A stretch of 64,000 bases of DNA, taken from positions 1-64,000 of the forward strand of contig JAJDZU010000014.1 of NCBI GenBank assembly GCA_022824495.1, given 5' to 3'. Source of the DNA: Chloroflexota bacterium (GTDB lineage Bacteria > Chloroflexota > UBA11872). Position 1 is the first letter of the stretch. Each line of letters opens with the position of its first letter. The position numbers and the translations under genes are program-made. Shown piece after piece: positions 25,038-33,716 of this stretch. The notes under the pieces were generated by a model, which did no database searches, was not told the origin of the DNA, and was given only the letters and a program-made list of their open reading frames with translations.

Positions 25038-26702
25038 TCAGTCCAATCGCCATTCAGTCTTCAGCGCACTAATCAGAGCTGCCTGCCGCCGTTCTAGTAC
25101 GTCTGGGGTCCACTTGTCTTCATGCACTACCTGAGTAGTCAGGGCGAACGGCGTGACACCTCCTCTCATGAAATAAGTATGCTTCTTCCGCCCGAATTCG
25201 CGGTTGTTTGCTTGCGAGTTCTTTCGCCTCGAAAGCAGGACGAGATTGCCAAGCCTGTGAGTCCAGTCATTTCGTTCATCTTCGTCAGGAAACCACTCTA
25301 GCCACTCCGAGTCTTCTGGAGGGTTTTGTGGGAGCACATGTTCTATGGAGACTATCCTATGCTGAAAAATGACCCCCTCATCTGCGAGCAGGCTATCGAG
25401 TCGCAACATGAGTGGTCTTCGCACGCGCAATTGTGAGTATATAGGACCCTTCAGCCTCTGGAGGATGTCAAATTGCTCATCGTGCGACAATTGGAGTGGG
25501 CCTGCCTCAAACAGGTCCTGACCTTCCTCAATTGCACGCAGAACACGCGCGTAGCGCCGTATGCGGTTATTGATGTCCGCCCTCATGATGAACAACCCGT
25601 ATGCTAGCCGCTCCAAGTCACGAATGAATCGGAGCGTAGAATCTTCGTCGGGATTGCGTTTGACGAACTCCATCGCTGGTGGAATCCAGTCAGAGTTATC
25701 TAGGCGTCCAAGATGCTCCAAATAAAGATCGACCTTGTTGCGTCCATCTCCACTCGGCAAGGCAACTCGTTCGTACGCGTCAGCATAGGGGCTGAGTACC
25801 TCGTCAATGAACGTCCTGCCGTTCGGATTCTCCCTCAATACACTCTCTTGAAACTCTTTATTCAACTCTCCGCGCGCCTTTTCTTTCATATAAATCATGC
25901 GAATATGAGCGAAGAGAGACCTGAACTCGTCACGGCCTAGATGCTCCTCAGAGTCTTCCCATACTCTTGTATAGTCGGATCGTATACTTGGCTCCAAGCT
26001 ACCTATGATCTGTGCCTTGAGGATGTCGGTGGGCGAAAGATCTAGGCCCCTGTCGTTGAGGACGGAGAAGATTCGATAAGCTGAGTCTTGGTCGGTAGTT
26101 GAAACAACTACGAGAAAGCAACGCTGTATAATAAAACTCGTGAGCGTGTCGCGGCGGCCTTCGTCGACTTTCATTAGTTCTTTCCAAAGATGATCGGCGT
26201 TCTCGAACATCCGCTGCTGGCTGTCGGTGAGATCAGGCGGAGGGTGATCGATAAAATGCTGCATCTTGCCCGTCGTCTGGATGTTGTCTTGAAAGAATCT
26301 GCTATCACGCTCTCGCACCGAGAGGCGGAAATGCCCCTTTATGCCCGCGAACGGATTGTCGCTTGATTGAATGTACTCGTGTATATAAGTACTGTTGGGA
26401 CCAGCAAGATCTCGTAGTGCGCAGAGCAGTATGGTTAGAGTCGTGAGTCTTTGCTGACCGTCGACGATTGCAGCCTCAGGCTCGTCATCCTTCTTTATTA
26501 TGACTACGCTGCCGAGAAAATATGGTGATGACTCGCTAAATTCACTGGCTTGGTCGGCTGCATATAGGAGATCGTCGAGAAGTTCATCTGCCTGCTCAGT
26601 GGTCCAGGAATAGGGGCGCTGATAATCTGGTATGGAGAATCGGTAGGTGTCATTGAAGATGCTGACAATCGGTAGCTCTGCTGCTTTAATTGTCTCGGGC
26701 AT
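25038..26702 (-). CDS. GmrSD-like DUF262/DUF1524 nuclease, probable phage defence
   Basis: A 554-residue single-chain protein. The N-terminal DUF262 domain has IPDYQRPYSW (24-33) and the nucleotide-hydrolysis motif DGQQR (81-85). The C-terminal DUF1524 domain has the HNH-like SIEHVLPQNP (His455) and LGNLVLLSRRKNSQANN (484-500). This is the layout of fused GmrSD-type enzymes, type IV restriction systems that use NTP to cut modified phage DNA, and of SspE/BrxU relatives. Base composition is clearly lower in GC than the neighbours, with many ATA, AGA and TTA-like codons, suggesting transfer. No partner methylase or dnd/ssp genes are close. Confidence 0.85.
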   Translation of the reverse strand: MPETIKAAELPIVSIFNDTYRFSIPDYQRPYSWTTEQADELLDDLLYAADQASEFSESSPYFLGSVVIIKKDDEPEAAIVDGQQRLTTLTILLCALRDLAGPNSTYIHEYIQSSDNPFAGIKGHFRLSVRERDSRFFQDNIQTTGKMQHFIDHPPPDLTDSQQRMFENADHLWKELMKVDEGRRDTLTSFIIQRCFLVVVSTTDQDSAYRIFSVLNDRGLDLSPTDILKAQIIGSLEPSIRSDYTRVWEDSEEHLGRDEFRSLFAHIRMIYMKEKARGELNKEFQESVLRENPNGRTFIDEVLSPYADAYERVALPSGDGRNKVDLYLEHLGRLDNSDWIPPAMEFVKRNPDEDSTLRFIRDLERLAYGLFIMRADINNRIRRYARVLRAIEEGQDLFEAGPLQLSHDEQFDILQRLKGPIYSQLRVRRPLMLRLDSLLADEGVIFQHRIVSIEHVLPQNPPEDSEWLEWFPDEDERNDWTHRLGNLVLLSRRKNSQANNREFGRKKHTYFMRGGVTPFALTTQVVHEDKWTPDVLERRQAALISALKTEWRLD

Positions 26703-26827
26703 CGAGGTCCCTCGGTTCAGTAGGCTGCTGGCGCGTGAAAGCGGTAATCGGCCCAGGCGGCCTCTATATCGACAGTAGGCTGGATCTTTGGACTAGGTCG
26801 AGTTGGACAGTTTCTCACAGTGTTGGG

Positions 26828-27847
26828 CTACACTCCTTCTGGCCGTACCCGCACCAGTTGCTTCCCGGTGTTCGCCCCGCTGAAAAGGCCGACGAAGGCG
26901 GCGGCGGCGTTTTCCAGGCCTTCCACGATGCTCTCGCGGTACACAATTCGGCCGCTCGTCACCCATTCGGTCAGGGCGGCCATCGCCTCCTCGTCCTGCT
27001 CGGCGAAGTCGTTGACCAGGAAACCCTGCATGCGCGACCGGCGGCGGTGAAGGGTTCGCGAGTGCGGCGGAACCAGCGGCGGCTCGGCGGTGTGGTACTG
27101 GGCGATCGCGCCGCAAAGGGCGATGCGGGCGTGCAGGTTGATCTGGCGCAGCATGGCTTCCAGGATCTCGCCGCCCACGTTCTCGAAGATCACGTCAATC
27201 CCGTCGGGGCAGGCCGCGGCCAGGTCGTCGTCCAGCGATTCCGTGCGGTAGTTGACGGCGGCGTCGAACCCAAGGTCGTCGACGATGTGCCGGCACTTGG
27301 CCTCGGTCCCGCAGATGCCCACCACGCGGCAGCCCTGGATCTTGGCGATTTGCCCAACGGCGCTGCCCACGGCCCCGGCCGCGCCGGTAACCACCACGGT
27401 CTCGCCGGCTTGAGGCTGACCGACCTCCAGCAGGCCGTAGTACGCCGTCAGGCCGGGCATGCCCAGGACGCCCAATGCGGTCGACAGCGGTGCCGCGTGG
27501 CGGTCGATGCGTTCCAGTTCGCCCGTCGTGGCGGACGCGTACTGTTGCCAGCCAAAGTAGCCGCGTACGGTCTCGCCCACCGGCATGGCCGGATCGCTGG
27601 AGGCCACGACCTCGCCCACGCCTTCGCCGATCATCACCTGGCCGATCGCCACGGGATCCCCACGATGCGGCTGCTCCCACAGTCGACCTCGCATGTACGG
27701 GTCCACCGAGACGTACGCCGTCCGAACCACCGCCTCGCCCGCTCCGGCTTCCGGGATCGGCGATTCCTCCAGCGCAAAATCCTCAACCACCGGCACGCCA
27801 ACCGGCCGTCGCGCCAGCACCACCTGCAAATTGGCTTTGGCTGTCAT
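26828..27847 (-). CDS. NADP-dependent MDR-family oxidoreductase
   Basis: Zinc-free medium-chain reductase, 339 residues, of the curcumin/2-alkenal/leukotriene B4 reductase group, which reduces activated double bonds with NADPH. The N-terminal substrate domain has AYVSVDPYMRGRLWEQP. The Rossmann domain has VVVTGAAGAVGSAVGQIAKIQGCRVVGICG and FDAAVNYRTESLDD, then VDVIFENVGGEILEAML. The tyrosine before the cofactor loop and YRESIVEGLENAAAAFVGLFSGANTGKQLVRV at the end are family features. It follows the sulfatase gene on the same strand, 78 bases away. Confidence 0.9.
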   Translation of the reverse strand: MTAKANLQVVLARRPVGVPVVEDFALEESPIPEAGAGEAVVRTAYVSVDPYMRGRLWEQPHRGDPVAIGQVMIGEGVGEVVASSDPAMPVGETVRGYFGWQQYASATTGELERIDRHAAPLSTALGVLGMPGLTAYYGLLEVGQPQAGETVVVTGAAGAVGSAVGQIAKIQGCRVVGICGTEAKCRHIVDDLGFDAAVNYRTESLDDDLAAACPDGIDVIFENVGGEILEAMLRQINLHARIALCGAIAQYHTAEPPLVPPHSRTLHRRRSRMQGFLVNDFAEQDEEAMAALTEWVTSGRIVYRESIVEGLENAAAAFVGLFSGANTGKQLVRVRPEGV

Positions 27848-27925
27848 CTGTCGTCCTCCGTGTGCGGGGCATTCACTGGCCGCCGGCCGATCGTCGGCGC
27901 CATCCGCACCCGGTGAATCATGCGC

Positions 27926-29434
27926 TTAGCCAATCGGAAAGCCGATGTCTGAGATCCCCCGTCCCTTGGGTTTGGCCCCGCCCCCGCGCCCCGCAAATGG
28001 CTCGCGTTCAGTGCCCACAAAGCGGTTGTTCGCGTCCTTCTTGCGCGGATCCGGCAGCGCATCCAGCCGTGCGCGCAGGTCGGCCAGGCGGTCGGCGTAG
28101 TCCGGGTGATCGATCAGGTTGACCGTCTCGTCGGGATCGCGCGCCAGGTCGAAGAGTTGCTCGGGGCAATCCGGACCCAGCCCGAGCGTGCCTTCGTGGC
28201 CGTCGAAGCGGAAGAGCTTCATGTCGCCGTGCTTCACCATCACCGAAGGCCCGTTGTGCACGGCCCATAGCTCGCTGTAGACGTCGTCCGGCCAGTCCTC
28301 GTCCCGGCCCTCCATCAGCGGTGCGACCGAGCGACCGTCCAACCCCTCGGGTATCGGGACGTTGGCGATGTCGCAGATTGTGGGAAACAGGTCCACCAGC
28401 GAGACGTTGCGCTGAACGGTGGCGCCGCCTTGCGGGTAGCGCTGCGGCCAGCGCACGGCGAACGGCACCCGCGCCGAGCCCTCGAAGTACTGCTGCTTCT
28501 CCCACAGGCCCTTCTGTCCCAGCATCTCGCCGTGATCGGACAGGAAGACGATGGCGAAGTCGTCCAAAACGTCCAATTCGCGCAGCTTGTCGATCACCCT
28601 GGCGAACTGCGCGTCCATCCACTCGATCATCCCGTAGTACGCCGCCGTGGCCCGGTGGGCTTCCCGGTAGGTCACATCCTTCCCCACCTCGACCTTGAAA
28701 AAGTCCGGGCAATCGAAGTGCTCCGGCACGTCCTCCTCGTACGGCTTGACCCGCCGCAGGTAATACGCGAACAGGTCGTCCGGGCACTGGTAGGGATAGT
28801 GCGGCGACCACAGGCTCACCGCCATCAGCAGCGGGGCGGGATTGGTGCGGTCGTAGGGCTCGTTCACAAAGTGCTCGTCCAGGAACATCAGGGCGCCGTC
28901 GACCGAGTAACGGTCGTGCTGCATCCAGTGCCCGCGTCCGGCGCGCGCATACCGGATCTCCTGCTTCACCTTGTCCGGCCAGGAACCGGTGCCGGGATCG
29001 CGCTCGATCAGGGCCTGGTGCTCCGGATCGTCAGCCGGTTCGTAGCCGTTGCGTCCCACGATGTCGCGCCCGATGCGCTGGTGCCAGCCGTGCATCTGGT
29101 CCGGCCCCACAAAGTGCATCTTGCCCGCCGCGCAGGTGGTGTAGCCGTAGCGTGAGAGGTGCCCCGGAATCGTCAGCACCTCGCTCGGCATGGAATCCCC
29201 GAAGTTCGCGCATCCGCAATTTCGCGGGTAGAGGCCCGAGAGGAAGCTCTGGCGCGCCGGCACGCAGATTGGCGACGGCGTGTAGGCATTCCGGAAGTAG
29301 AAGCCCCCGTCGACCATCCAATCCAGCGTCGGCGTACGGATGTGCGGGTCGCCCTCGATCGGCATGACGTCGGGGCGATGCTCGTCGTTGATCAGCATCA
29401 GGATGTGGGGCTTGCGTTCCGGCATGGCGTTCAC
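27926..29434 (-). CDS. arylsulfatase/choline-sulfatase-like type I sulfatase
   Basis: Formylglycine-dependent sulfatase of the alkaline phosphatase superfamily, 502 residues, no signal peptide. The metal-binding start is ILMLINDEHRPDVM. The modification motif CVPARQSFLSG (Cys57-x-Pro-x-Arg61) means the cysteine would need conversion to formylglycine. AAGKMHFVG carries the lysine and histidine of the sulfate site, and IVFLSDHGEMLGQKGLWEKQ the second metal pair. The long insert with WMQHDRYSVDGALMFL resembles choline-sulfatase-like enzymes. The substrate, probably a small sulfate ester or marine sulfated sugar, is inferred. No sulfatase-modifying factor is in the window. Confidence 0.9.
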   Translation of the reverse strand: MNAMPERKPHILMLINDEHRPDVMPIEGDPHIRTPTLDWMVDGGFYFRNAYTPSPICVPARQSFLSGLYPRNCGCANFGDSMPSEVLTIPGHLSRYGYTTCAAGKMHFVGPDQMHGWHQRIGRDIVGRNGYEPADDPEHQALIERDPGTGSWPDKVKQEIRYARAGRGHWMQHDRYSVDGALMFLDEHFVNEPYDRTNPAPLLMAVSLWSPHYPYQCPDDLFAYYLRRVKPYEEDVPEHFDCPDFFKVEVGKDVTYREAHRATAAYYGMIEWMDAQFARVIDKLRELDVLDDFAIVFLSDHGEMLGQKGLWEKQQYFEGSARVPFAVRWPQRYPQGGATVQRNVSLVDLFPTICDIANVPIPEGLDGRSVAPLMEGRDEDWPDDVYSELWAVHNGPSVMVKHGDMKLFRFDGHEGTLGLGPDCPEQLFDLARDPDETVNLIDHPDYADRLADLRARLDALPDPRKKDANNRFVGTEREPFAGRGGGAKPKGRGISDIGFPIG

Positions 29435-29673
29435 CTAACGACGCGAGCGCGTGAGCCTACGCCATTCAAGCCACTCTTTCCCAAGAGAGGCCTGTGCCTA
29501 ACCCTCATCGTCCCCTGAACTACTCCACCGCCGGTCCCAACCACCCTCAGGCTACGCAGAGGCCGCAACCGTAACCCCGCTGGCTACAATTCGACTGGGC
29601 GGGTGGTCGCCGACCACGGACTGGATGTCACTTGATCGGCGGGGGCCAGGGATCCCCGCGCACGGAGGAACCG

Positions 29674-29892
29674 ATGACCACTGACCCGCAGCGATTGGCC
29701 CGCCTCGAGGGTGCGTACGAGCATTTGGCAACCAGGGCTGACCTCAAAGACTTGGAGCTGCGGCTTACGGCCGAGATAGCCGGGTTGACCCGGGCAATGG
29801 CAGCCCAAACCCGCTGGCTGGCCGGCCTTGTCCTGGCGGCGGCCGCGGCCGCGGCTGGCGTGGTGATTGCCGTCGACCGCCTGGCCGGCTGA
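29674..29892 (+). CDS. small coiled-coil single-pass membrane protein
   Basis: A 72-residue protein beginning at the ATG at 29674, which follows GGAGG by five bases; an earlier in-frame ATG lacks such a site. Residues 5-45 (LARLEGAYEHLATRADLKDLELRLTAEIAGL) form an amphipathic helix or coiled coil with the ATRADL.DLE pattern seen in DUF1640/XhlA-type small proteins. Residues 48-68 are one Ala-rich membrane helix. Function is unknown; such proteins can be phage haemolysin/holin partners, but no phage gene is near. Confidence 0.6.
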   Translation: MTTDPQRLARLEGAYEHLATRADLKDLELRLTAEIAGLTRAMAAQTRWLAGLVLAAAAAAAGVVIAVDRLAG

Positions 29893-30090
29893 CGCCCCGT
29901 ACCCAACCGTCGCCGGATCCTTCCCTCTCCTGAGAGACCCTTCCGCAACCCGAGGGGCGGGTGTGCGGTATCAGTCTCCTCAAAGGGACGCGCCTCTTCA
30001 CCCTCTCCAAGAGAGGTCCGGTCAGCGCTGCTGGCGGCCCGCGCACCGGTCGGTCACACTGCCCGCGTCCGCCGACATTGGACCTGAACT

Positions 30091-30840
30091 ATGCCTTCAA
30101 TGCGACCGAACCGAGTGAAGCACAAGCTGGCCGCTGGTGAATTGGCCACCGGTGTCATGGGCACCGGGATGACGGCGGACCTGATTGAGTGGCTGGGCCC
30201 GCTGGGTTTCGACTCCGTCTGGCTGGAAGGCGAGCACGGACCGCTGGACTACCGCGACATCCCCGACCAGTCGCGCGCCGCCGACCTCTGGGGCATGACC
30301 TCCATCGTGCGCGTCAACGAGAACCGCTACGGGCCCATCTACCGCGTGCTCGACCTGGGCGCCCAGGGCGTCTGCGTGCCGCACGTGGACACGCGCGACC
30401 AGGCCCAAGCCGTGGCCGACGCATCCAAGTTCTTTCCCGTGGGCAAGCGCGGCATGACCACTTCCCGCCAGGGATACGGCGCCTCGGACTTCTACGAGCG
30501 GGCCAACGACGAGTGCCTGGCCATCATCCTCATCGAGGACATTCTGGCCGTGAACAACCTGGACGAGATCCTGCAGGTCGAGGGCGTGGATATCTTCTAC
30601 GTCGCGCCCGGCGACCTCGGTCAGAGCCTTGGTCACATGGACTCGACCCACCCCGAGGTACAGGCGGTGATCGATCAAGCCCTGGCGACCATCGTGGCCT
30701 CGGGCCGCCACGCCGGAACCCTGGTCACCTCCGCCAACGTCGAACGCTACGTCGACATGGGCGTCGGCTTCGTCACGACCGGCCTGAACGCCTGGATAGC
30801 CGAAGGCGCGAAGGACTTCCTGGCGAGGGTCGGCCGCTAG
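30091..30840 (+). CDS. HpcH/HpaI aldolase family protein (copy 1)
   Basis: Class II pyruvate-dependent aldolase-like enzyme, 249 residues, TIM barrel. Characteristic marks are FDSVWLEGEHGPLDY with the base histidine, GAQGVCVPHVDTRDQA, metal-binding glutamate in IILIEDILAVNN and aspartate in YVAPGDLGQSLG. These enzymes split or form 2-keto-3-deoxy-type sugar acids and related 4-hydroxy-2-oxo acids. The start may be the ATG three codons later. It converges on the SDR gene with 4 bases shared. A second copy lies at 35984. Confidence 0.88.
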   Translation: MPSMRPNRVKHKLAAGELATGVMGTGMTADLIEWLGPLGFDSVWLEGEHGPLDYRDIPDQSRAADLWGMTSIVRVNENRYGPIYRVLDLGAQGVCVPHVDTRDQAQAVADASKFFPVGKRGMTTSRQGYGASDFYERANDECLAIILIEDILAVNNLDEILQVEGVDIFYVAPGDLGQSLGHMDSTHPEVQAVIDQALATIVASGRHAGTLVTSANVERYVDMGVGFVTTGLNAWIAEGAKDFLARVGR

Positions 30841-31604
30841 GTCTCCATCGCGGCGGCGGTATCGGCGCTCAGGTCGCGCAACTGCGTCGGTCGCACGTAG
30901 ACCTCCTCGATCAGCGTGCGGCCGGGAATGCAGGCGCAGAGGCGGACGATTTCGGCCAGGTCCTCGGAGTGCATCATGGTGGCGCGCGCCTCGGCGTCGG
31001 GGATCAGCTTGCGGCGTTCCAGGATCGGCGTGTCGACTTCGCCCGGGAAGATCGTGCAGGCCCGCAGGCCGTGGCTGCGGAGTTCGTTGTTGACGCTCTT
31101 CATCACACTCGCGACGGCCGCTTTCGCGGCGCCATAGGCGACGCCGGCCATGGGACCGGCGGTGACCGCGGCGTACGACGAAATGGTGATGACCGTGCCG
31201 CTCCCACGGTCCAACATCCCCGGCAGCGCCGCCTGGGTGAGCACCAGCGGGGCCGTGACGTTGAGACGCTGCACCGCCTCGAAATCGTCGGTTTCGATCC
31301 GGCGCACAGTACGCGACCTGCTCCCGCCGCCGGCGTTGTTGACCAGGATGTCCAGGCGGCCGAATTCGGACTCCGTCCGGGCCACCACGTCGCGCGCGGC
31401 ATCCGGATCCGTGATGTCGGCCGAAAGCGCCAACGCCGTACCGCCGGCGCCTCGAATTGTGGCCGCCGTCTCGTCCAGCAGCGCCTGTCGCCGCCCAACC
31501 AACGTCACCGCCGCGCCTTCCCCGGCCAGCGCAATCGCGCTGGCTCGGCCAATCCCGGTTCCGGCGCCGGTGACCAGCGCGACCTGACCATTGAGCTGTT
31601 TCAT
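30837..31604 (-). CDS. SDR family oxidoreductase (copy 1 of tandem pair)
   Basis: Classical short-chain dehydrogenase/reductase, 255 residues from the ATG at 31604. The longer open frame upstream only overlaps the preceding gene's end. Cofactor motif TGAGTGIGRASA, NNAGG, catalytic Ser in ITISSYAAV and YGAAK (Y-x3-K) are all present. It ends with CACIPGRTLIEEVYVRPTQLRDLSADTAAAM, strongly like the end of the next SDR, so the two arose by duplication. Substrate unknown. It probably forms one transcript with the SDR and the D-threonine aldolase-like gene upstream. Confidence 0.88.
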   Translation of the reverse strand: MKQLNGQVALVTGAGTGIGRASAIALAGEGAAVTLVGRRQALLDETAATIRGAGGTALALSADITDPDAARDVVARTESEFGRLDILVNNAGGGSRSRTVRRIETDDFEAVQRLNVTAPLVLTQAALPGMLDRGSGTVITISSYAAVTAGPMAGVAYGAAKAAVASVMKSVNNELRSHGLRACTIFPGEVDTPILERRKLIPDAEARATMMHSEDLAEIVRLCACIPGRTLIEEVYVRPTQLRDLSADTAAAMET

Positions 31605-31671
31605 TGCGGCCCCTGCCTTTCGCGGCTGCTGGGTTTCCACGCCAGTCGTGGCTGTGAGATACGTAGTTCGA

Positions 31672-32442
31672 TCAATACTGCATCGCGGCGGCGATATCGG
31701 CTTGCATGTTGCGCAGGTGGGTCGGGCGGACGTAGATCTCTTCGACCAGGGTGCGCGCCGGCATGCGGGCGCAGAGCAGGATGATCTGGGCAATGTCGTC
31801 GGCGTGCATCATGGACGCGCGGGCCTCGGTGCCGGGTACGAGCGGGCGGGCGTCCAGCATCTCGGTATCCACTTCGCCGGGATAAATGGTGCAGGCGCGC
31901 ACGCCGCGGTTGCGGTACTCGGCATTCACGCTCTTCATCAGGGCAACGACGGCAGCCTTGGAGAGGCTGTAGGCCGTCCCGCCGGGTGGCCCGGGGCTCA
32001 CGACCGAGTACGACGCCACGGTGACGATCACCCCGCCGCCCCTATCCAGCATCCCCGGAAGCGCCGCCTGGGTCAGGGTGAGAGGGCCGGTCACGTTGAT
32101 GCGCGTCAGGGTGTCGATGTCATCGGCACTCGTCGTGCCCACGCTGCGCGATGCGGTGTTGGCGCCGGCGTTGTTGACCAGGACGTCCAGCCGGCCGAAC
32201 GCGGCCTCGGTTTGGGCGACAGTGTCACGGGCGGCGTCGGCACCGCCGAGGTCGGCGGGCAGGACCAATGCACTGGCGCCGACCGAGGCTCCGATCAACT
32301 GAGCGGTCTCCTCGAGCAAGTGGGTCCGACGACCTGCGAGGGCTACCGAGGCGCCATCGCCCGCCAGCGCCAGCGCGGCCGCCCGGCCGATCCCGCTGCC
32401 GCCGCCGGTGACAAGGGCGGCCTGGCCATTAAGGGCTCCCAT
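31672..32442 (-). CDS. SDR family oxidoreductase (copy 2 of tandem pair)
   Basis: Classical SDR, 256 residues: TGGGSGIGRAAAL for NAD(P), VNNAGANTASRS, Ser in VTVASYSVV, and Y-x3-K in YSLSK. The glycan- or alcohol-specific C-terminal lid region has YPGEVDTEMLDARPLVPGTEARASMMHADDIA, mirrored in copy 1. It lies 36 bases downstream of the D-threonine aldolase-like gene and 67 bases upstream of copy 1. The high similarity with retained active sites in both suggests recent divergence in substrate or stereochemistry, not decay. Confidence 0.88.
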   Translation of the reverse strand: MGALNGQAALVTGGGSGIGRAAALALAGDGASVALAGRRTHLLEETAQLIGASVGASALVLPADLGGADAARDTVAQTEAAFGRLDVLVNNAGANTASRSVGTTSADDIDTLTRINVTGPLTLTQAALPGMLDRGGGVIVTVASYSVVSPGPPGGTAYSLSKAAVVALMKSVNAEYRNRGVRACTIYPGEVDTEMLDARPLVPGTEARASMMHADDIAQIILLCARMPARTLVEEIYVRPTHLRNMQADIAAAMQY

Positions 32443-32478
32443 GACGCGTCGTATCCCCTTTCCGGCGATCCGGGCCGG

Positions 32479-33624
32479 CTACTGGCTCTGCCCGCGCGCG
32501 GAGACTTCCCAGACATCCTGGACGATGCCTGCGCGGGCGACGAAGGCATGATCGTAGAGGTTCACGCACGGGCAGATGTGGTTGGGAATGATCCGCAGCA
32601 CCCCACCGATCCCGTAGGCGCCCGCGTCCGGTACCGAGAGCACGCCGTGCTCGTCGGAGAGGCTGACGATGGTGGCGTCCGGTCGCCCGACGACCATGCC
32701 GAAGCCGCTGTTCTCCAGGATGCTCGGGCCGCGCCGGTCAGAGGTGAGCGCCTTGGCGCCGGCGTCAACCACCACGCGGTCGGGCGCGGGAAGGTTGACC
32801 ACCGTGGCCAGCACCGTGGCCGCGCACCAGTCGGTGTGACCCAGGAAGTTGGCGTGGGAACCGTCGTTGAAGACCGCGGTGCCTGGCCGGAGTTCGTCGA
32901 TGCCCGCATGGAACTTTCGGGCGAAGAGCGACGGCGTCGATCCCATGCTGACCTCGCAGGGCGCGCCGGTGGCGTCGCGGATAGCCTGCGCGGCCTCAAG
33001 CATCTGGCGCTGGGCCTGGTCGGCGATCACGGCCAGGTCCGCGTCGTCTTGGGCGGCGTAGTCGTGCCCTTCGTGGGTGTAAACGCCGCGGAGGGCCAGG
33101 CCGGGAGCGTCGAGGACGCGTTGCGCCAGGTCGACGGCCTCGTGCGGTTCGACGACGCCGGTGCGGCGTTGCCCAACATCGATCTCGATGCTGATGTCCA
33201 GGGGATCGGCGCTCCGAAAGGCCTGGTTGAGCAGGTCAATCTGGTCGGAGTGATCGACGCCGACCGCGAGCCGGACTCGTTCGGCCAGCGCTCGCAGCCG
33301 GCGCATTTTGGCGGCACCGACGACCTGGTTGGCGATGAAGATGTCGTCGATCCCGCCGTCAGCAAAAACCTCGGCTTCACCGGTCTTGGCGCAGCAGATG
33401 CCTTGCGCACCGGCCTCGATTTGGAGTTGCGCCACCGCGAGCATTCGGTGGGTCTTGATGTGCGGTCGCAGCCGGGCGCCGGCGGCCTTGGCGATCTCGA
33501 CGGTCCGGGCGATGTTGGCCTCAACGACGTCGAGATCCAAGACCAGGGCCGGCGTGTCCAGGGCGTCGATCGGCCGGCCATTGGCCGAAGCTGGATCGCG
33601 GGAGGAAAGCGCGAGTGCGACCAT
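32479..33624 (-). CDS. D-threonine aldolase/D-serine dehydratase-like PLP enzyme
   Basis: Fold-type III PLP enzyme (alanine racemase-like N-terminal barrel, DSD1 family), 381 residues. DTPALVLDLDVVEANIA starts the barrel, the PLP lysine is in RPHIKTH, and the second domain carries the metal pair in IPNHICPCVNLYD, as in D-threonine aldolase and D-serine dehydratase, which need a divalent ion. Likely reaction: cleavage or dehydration of D-3-hydroxy-amino acids. It heads the minus-strand unit with the two SDRs and is divergent from the MmsA-like gene. Confidence 0.85.
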   Translation of the reverse strand: MVALALSSRDPASANGRPIDALDTPALVLDLDVVEANIARTVEIAKAAGARLRPHIKTHRMLAVAQLQIEAGAQGICCAKTGEAEVFADGGIDDIFIANQVVGAAKMRRLRALAERVRLAVGVDHSDQIDLLNQAFRSADPLDISIEIDVGQRRTGVVEPHEAVDLAQRVLDAPGLALRGVYTHEGHDYAAQDDADLAVIADQAQRQMLEAAQAIRDATGAPCEVSMGSTPSLFARKFHAGIDELRPGTAVFNDGSHANFLGHTDWCAATVLATVVNLPAPDRVVVDAGAKALTSDRRGPSILENSGFGMVVGRPDATIVSLSDEHGVLSVPDAGAYGIGGVLRIIPNHICPCVNLYDHAFVARAGIVQDVWEVSARGQSQ

Positions 33625-33716
33625 GGGGTTCCGCCATCGGGGAAGCGCGACAGTCTACGCGCGTCAGCGCTGATGTCGTATCGTCGCGCGAGGCAGAAGG
33701 CAAGGAGGTCCGCGAC

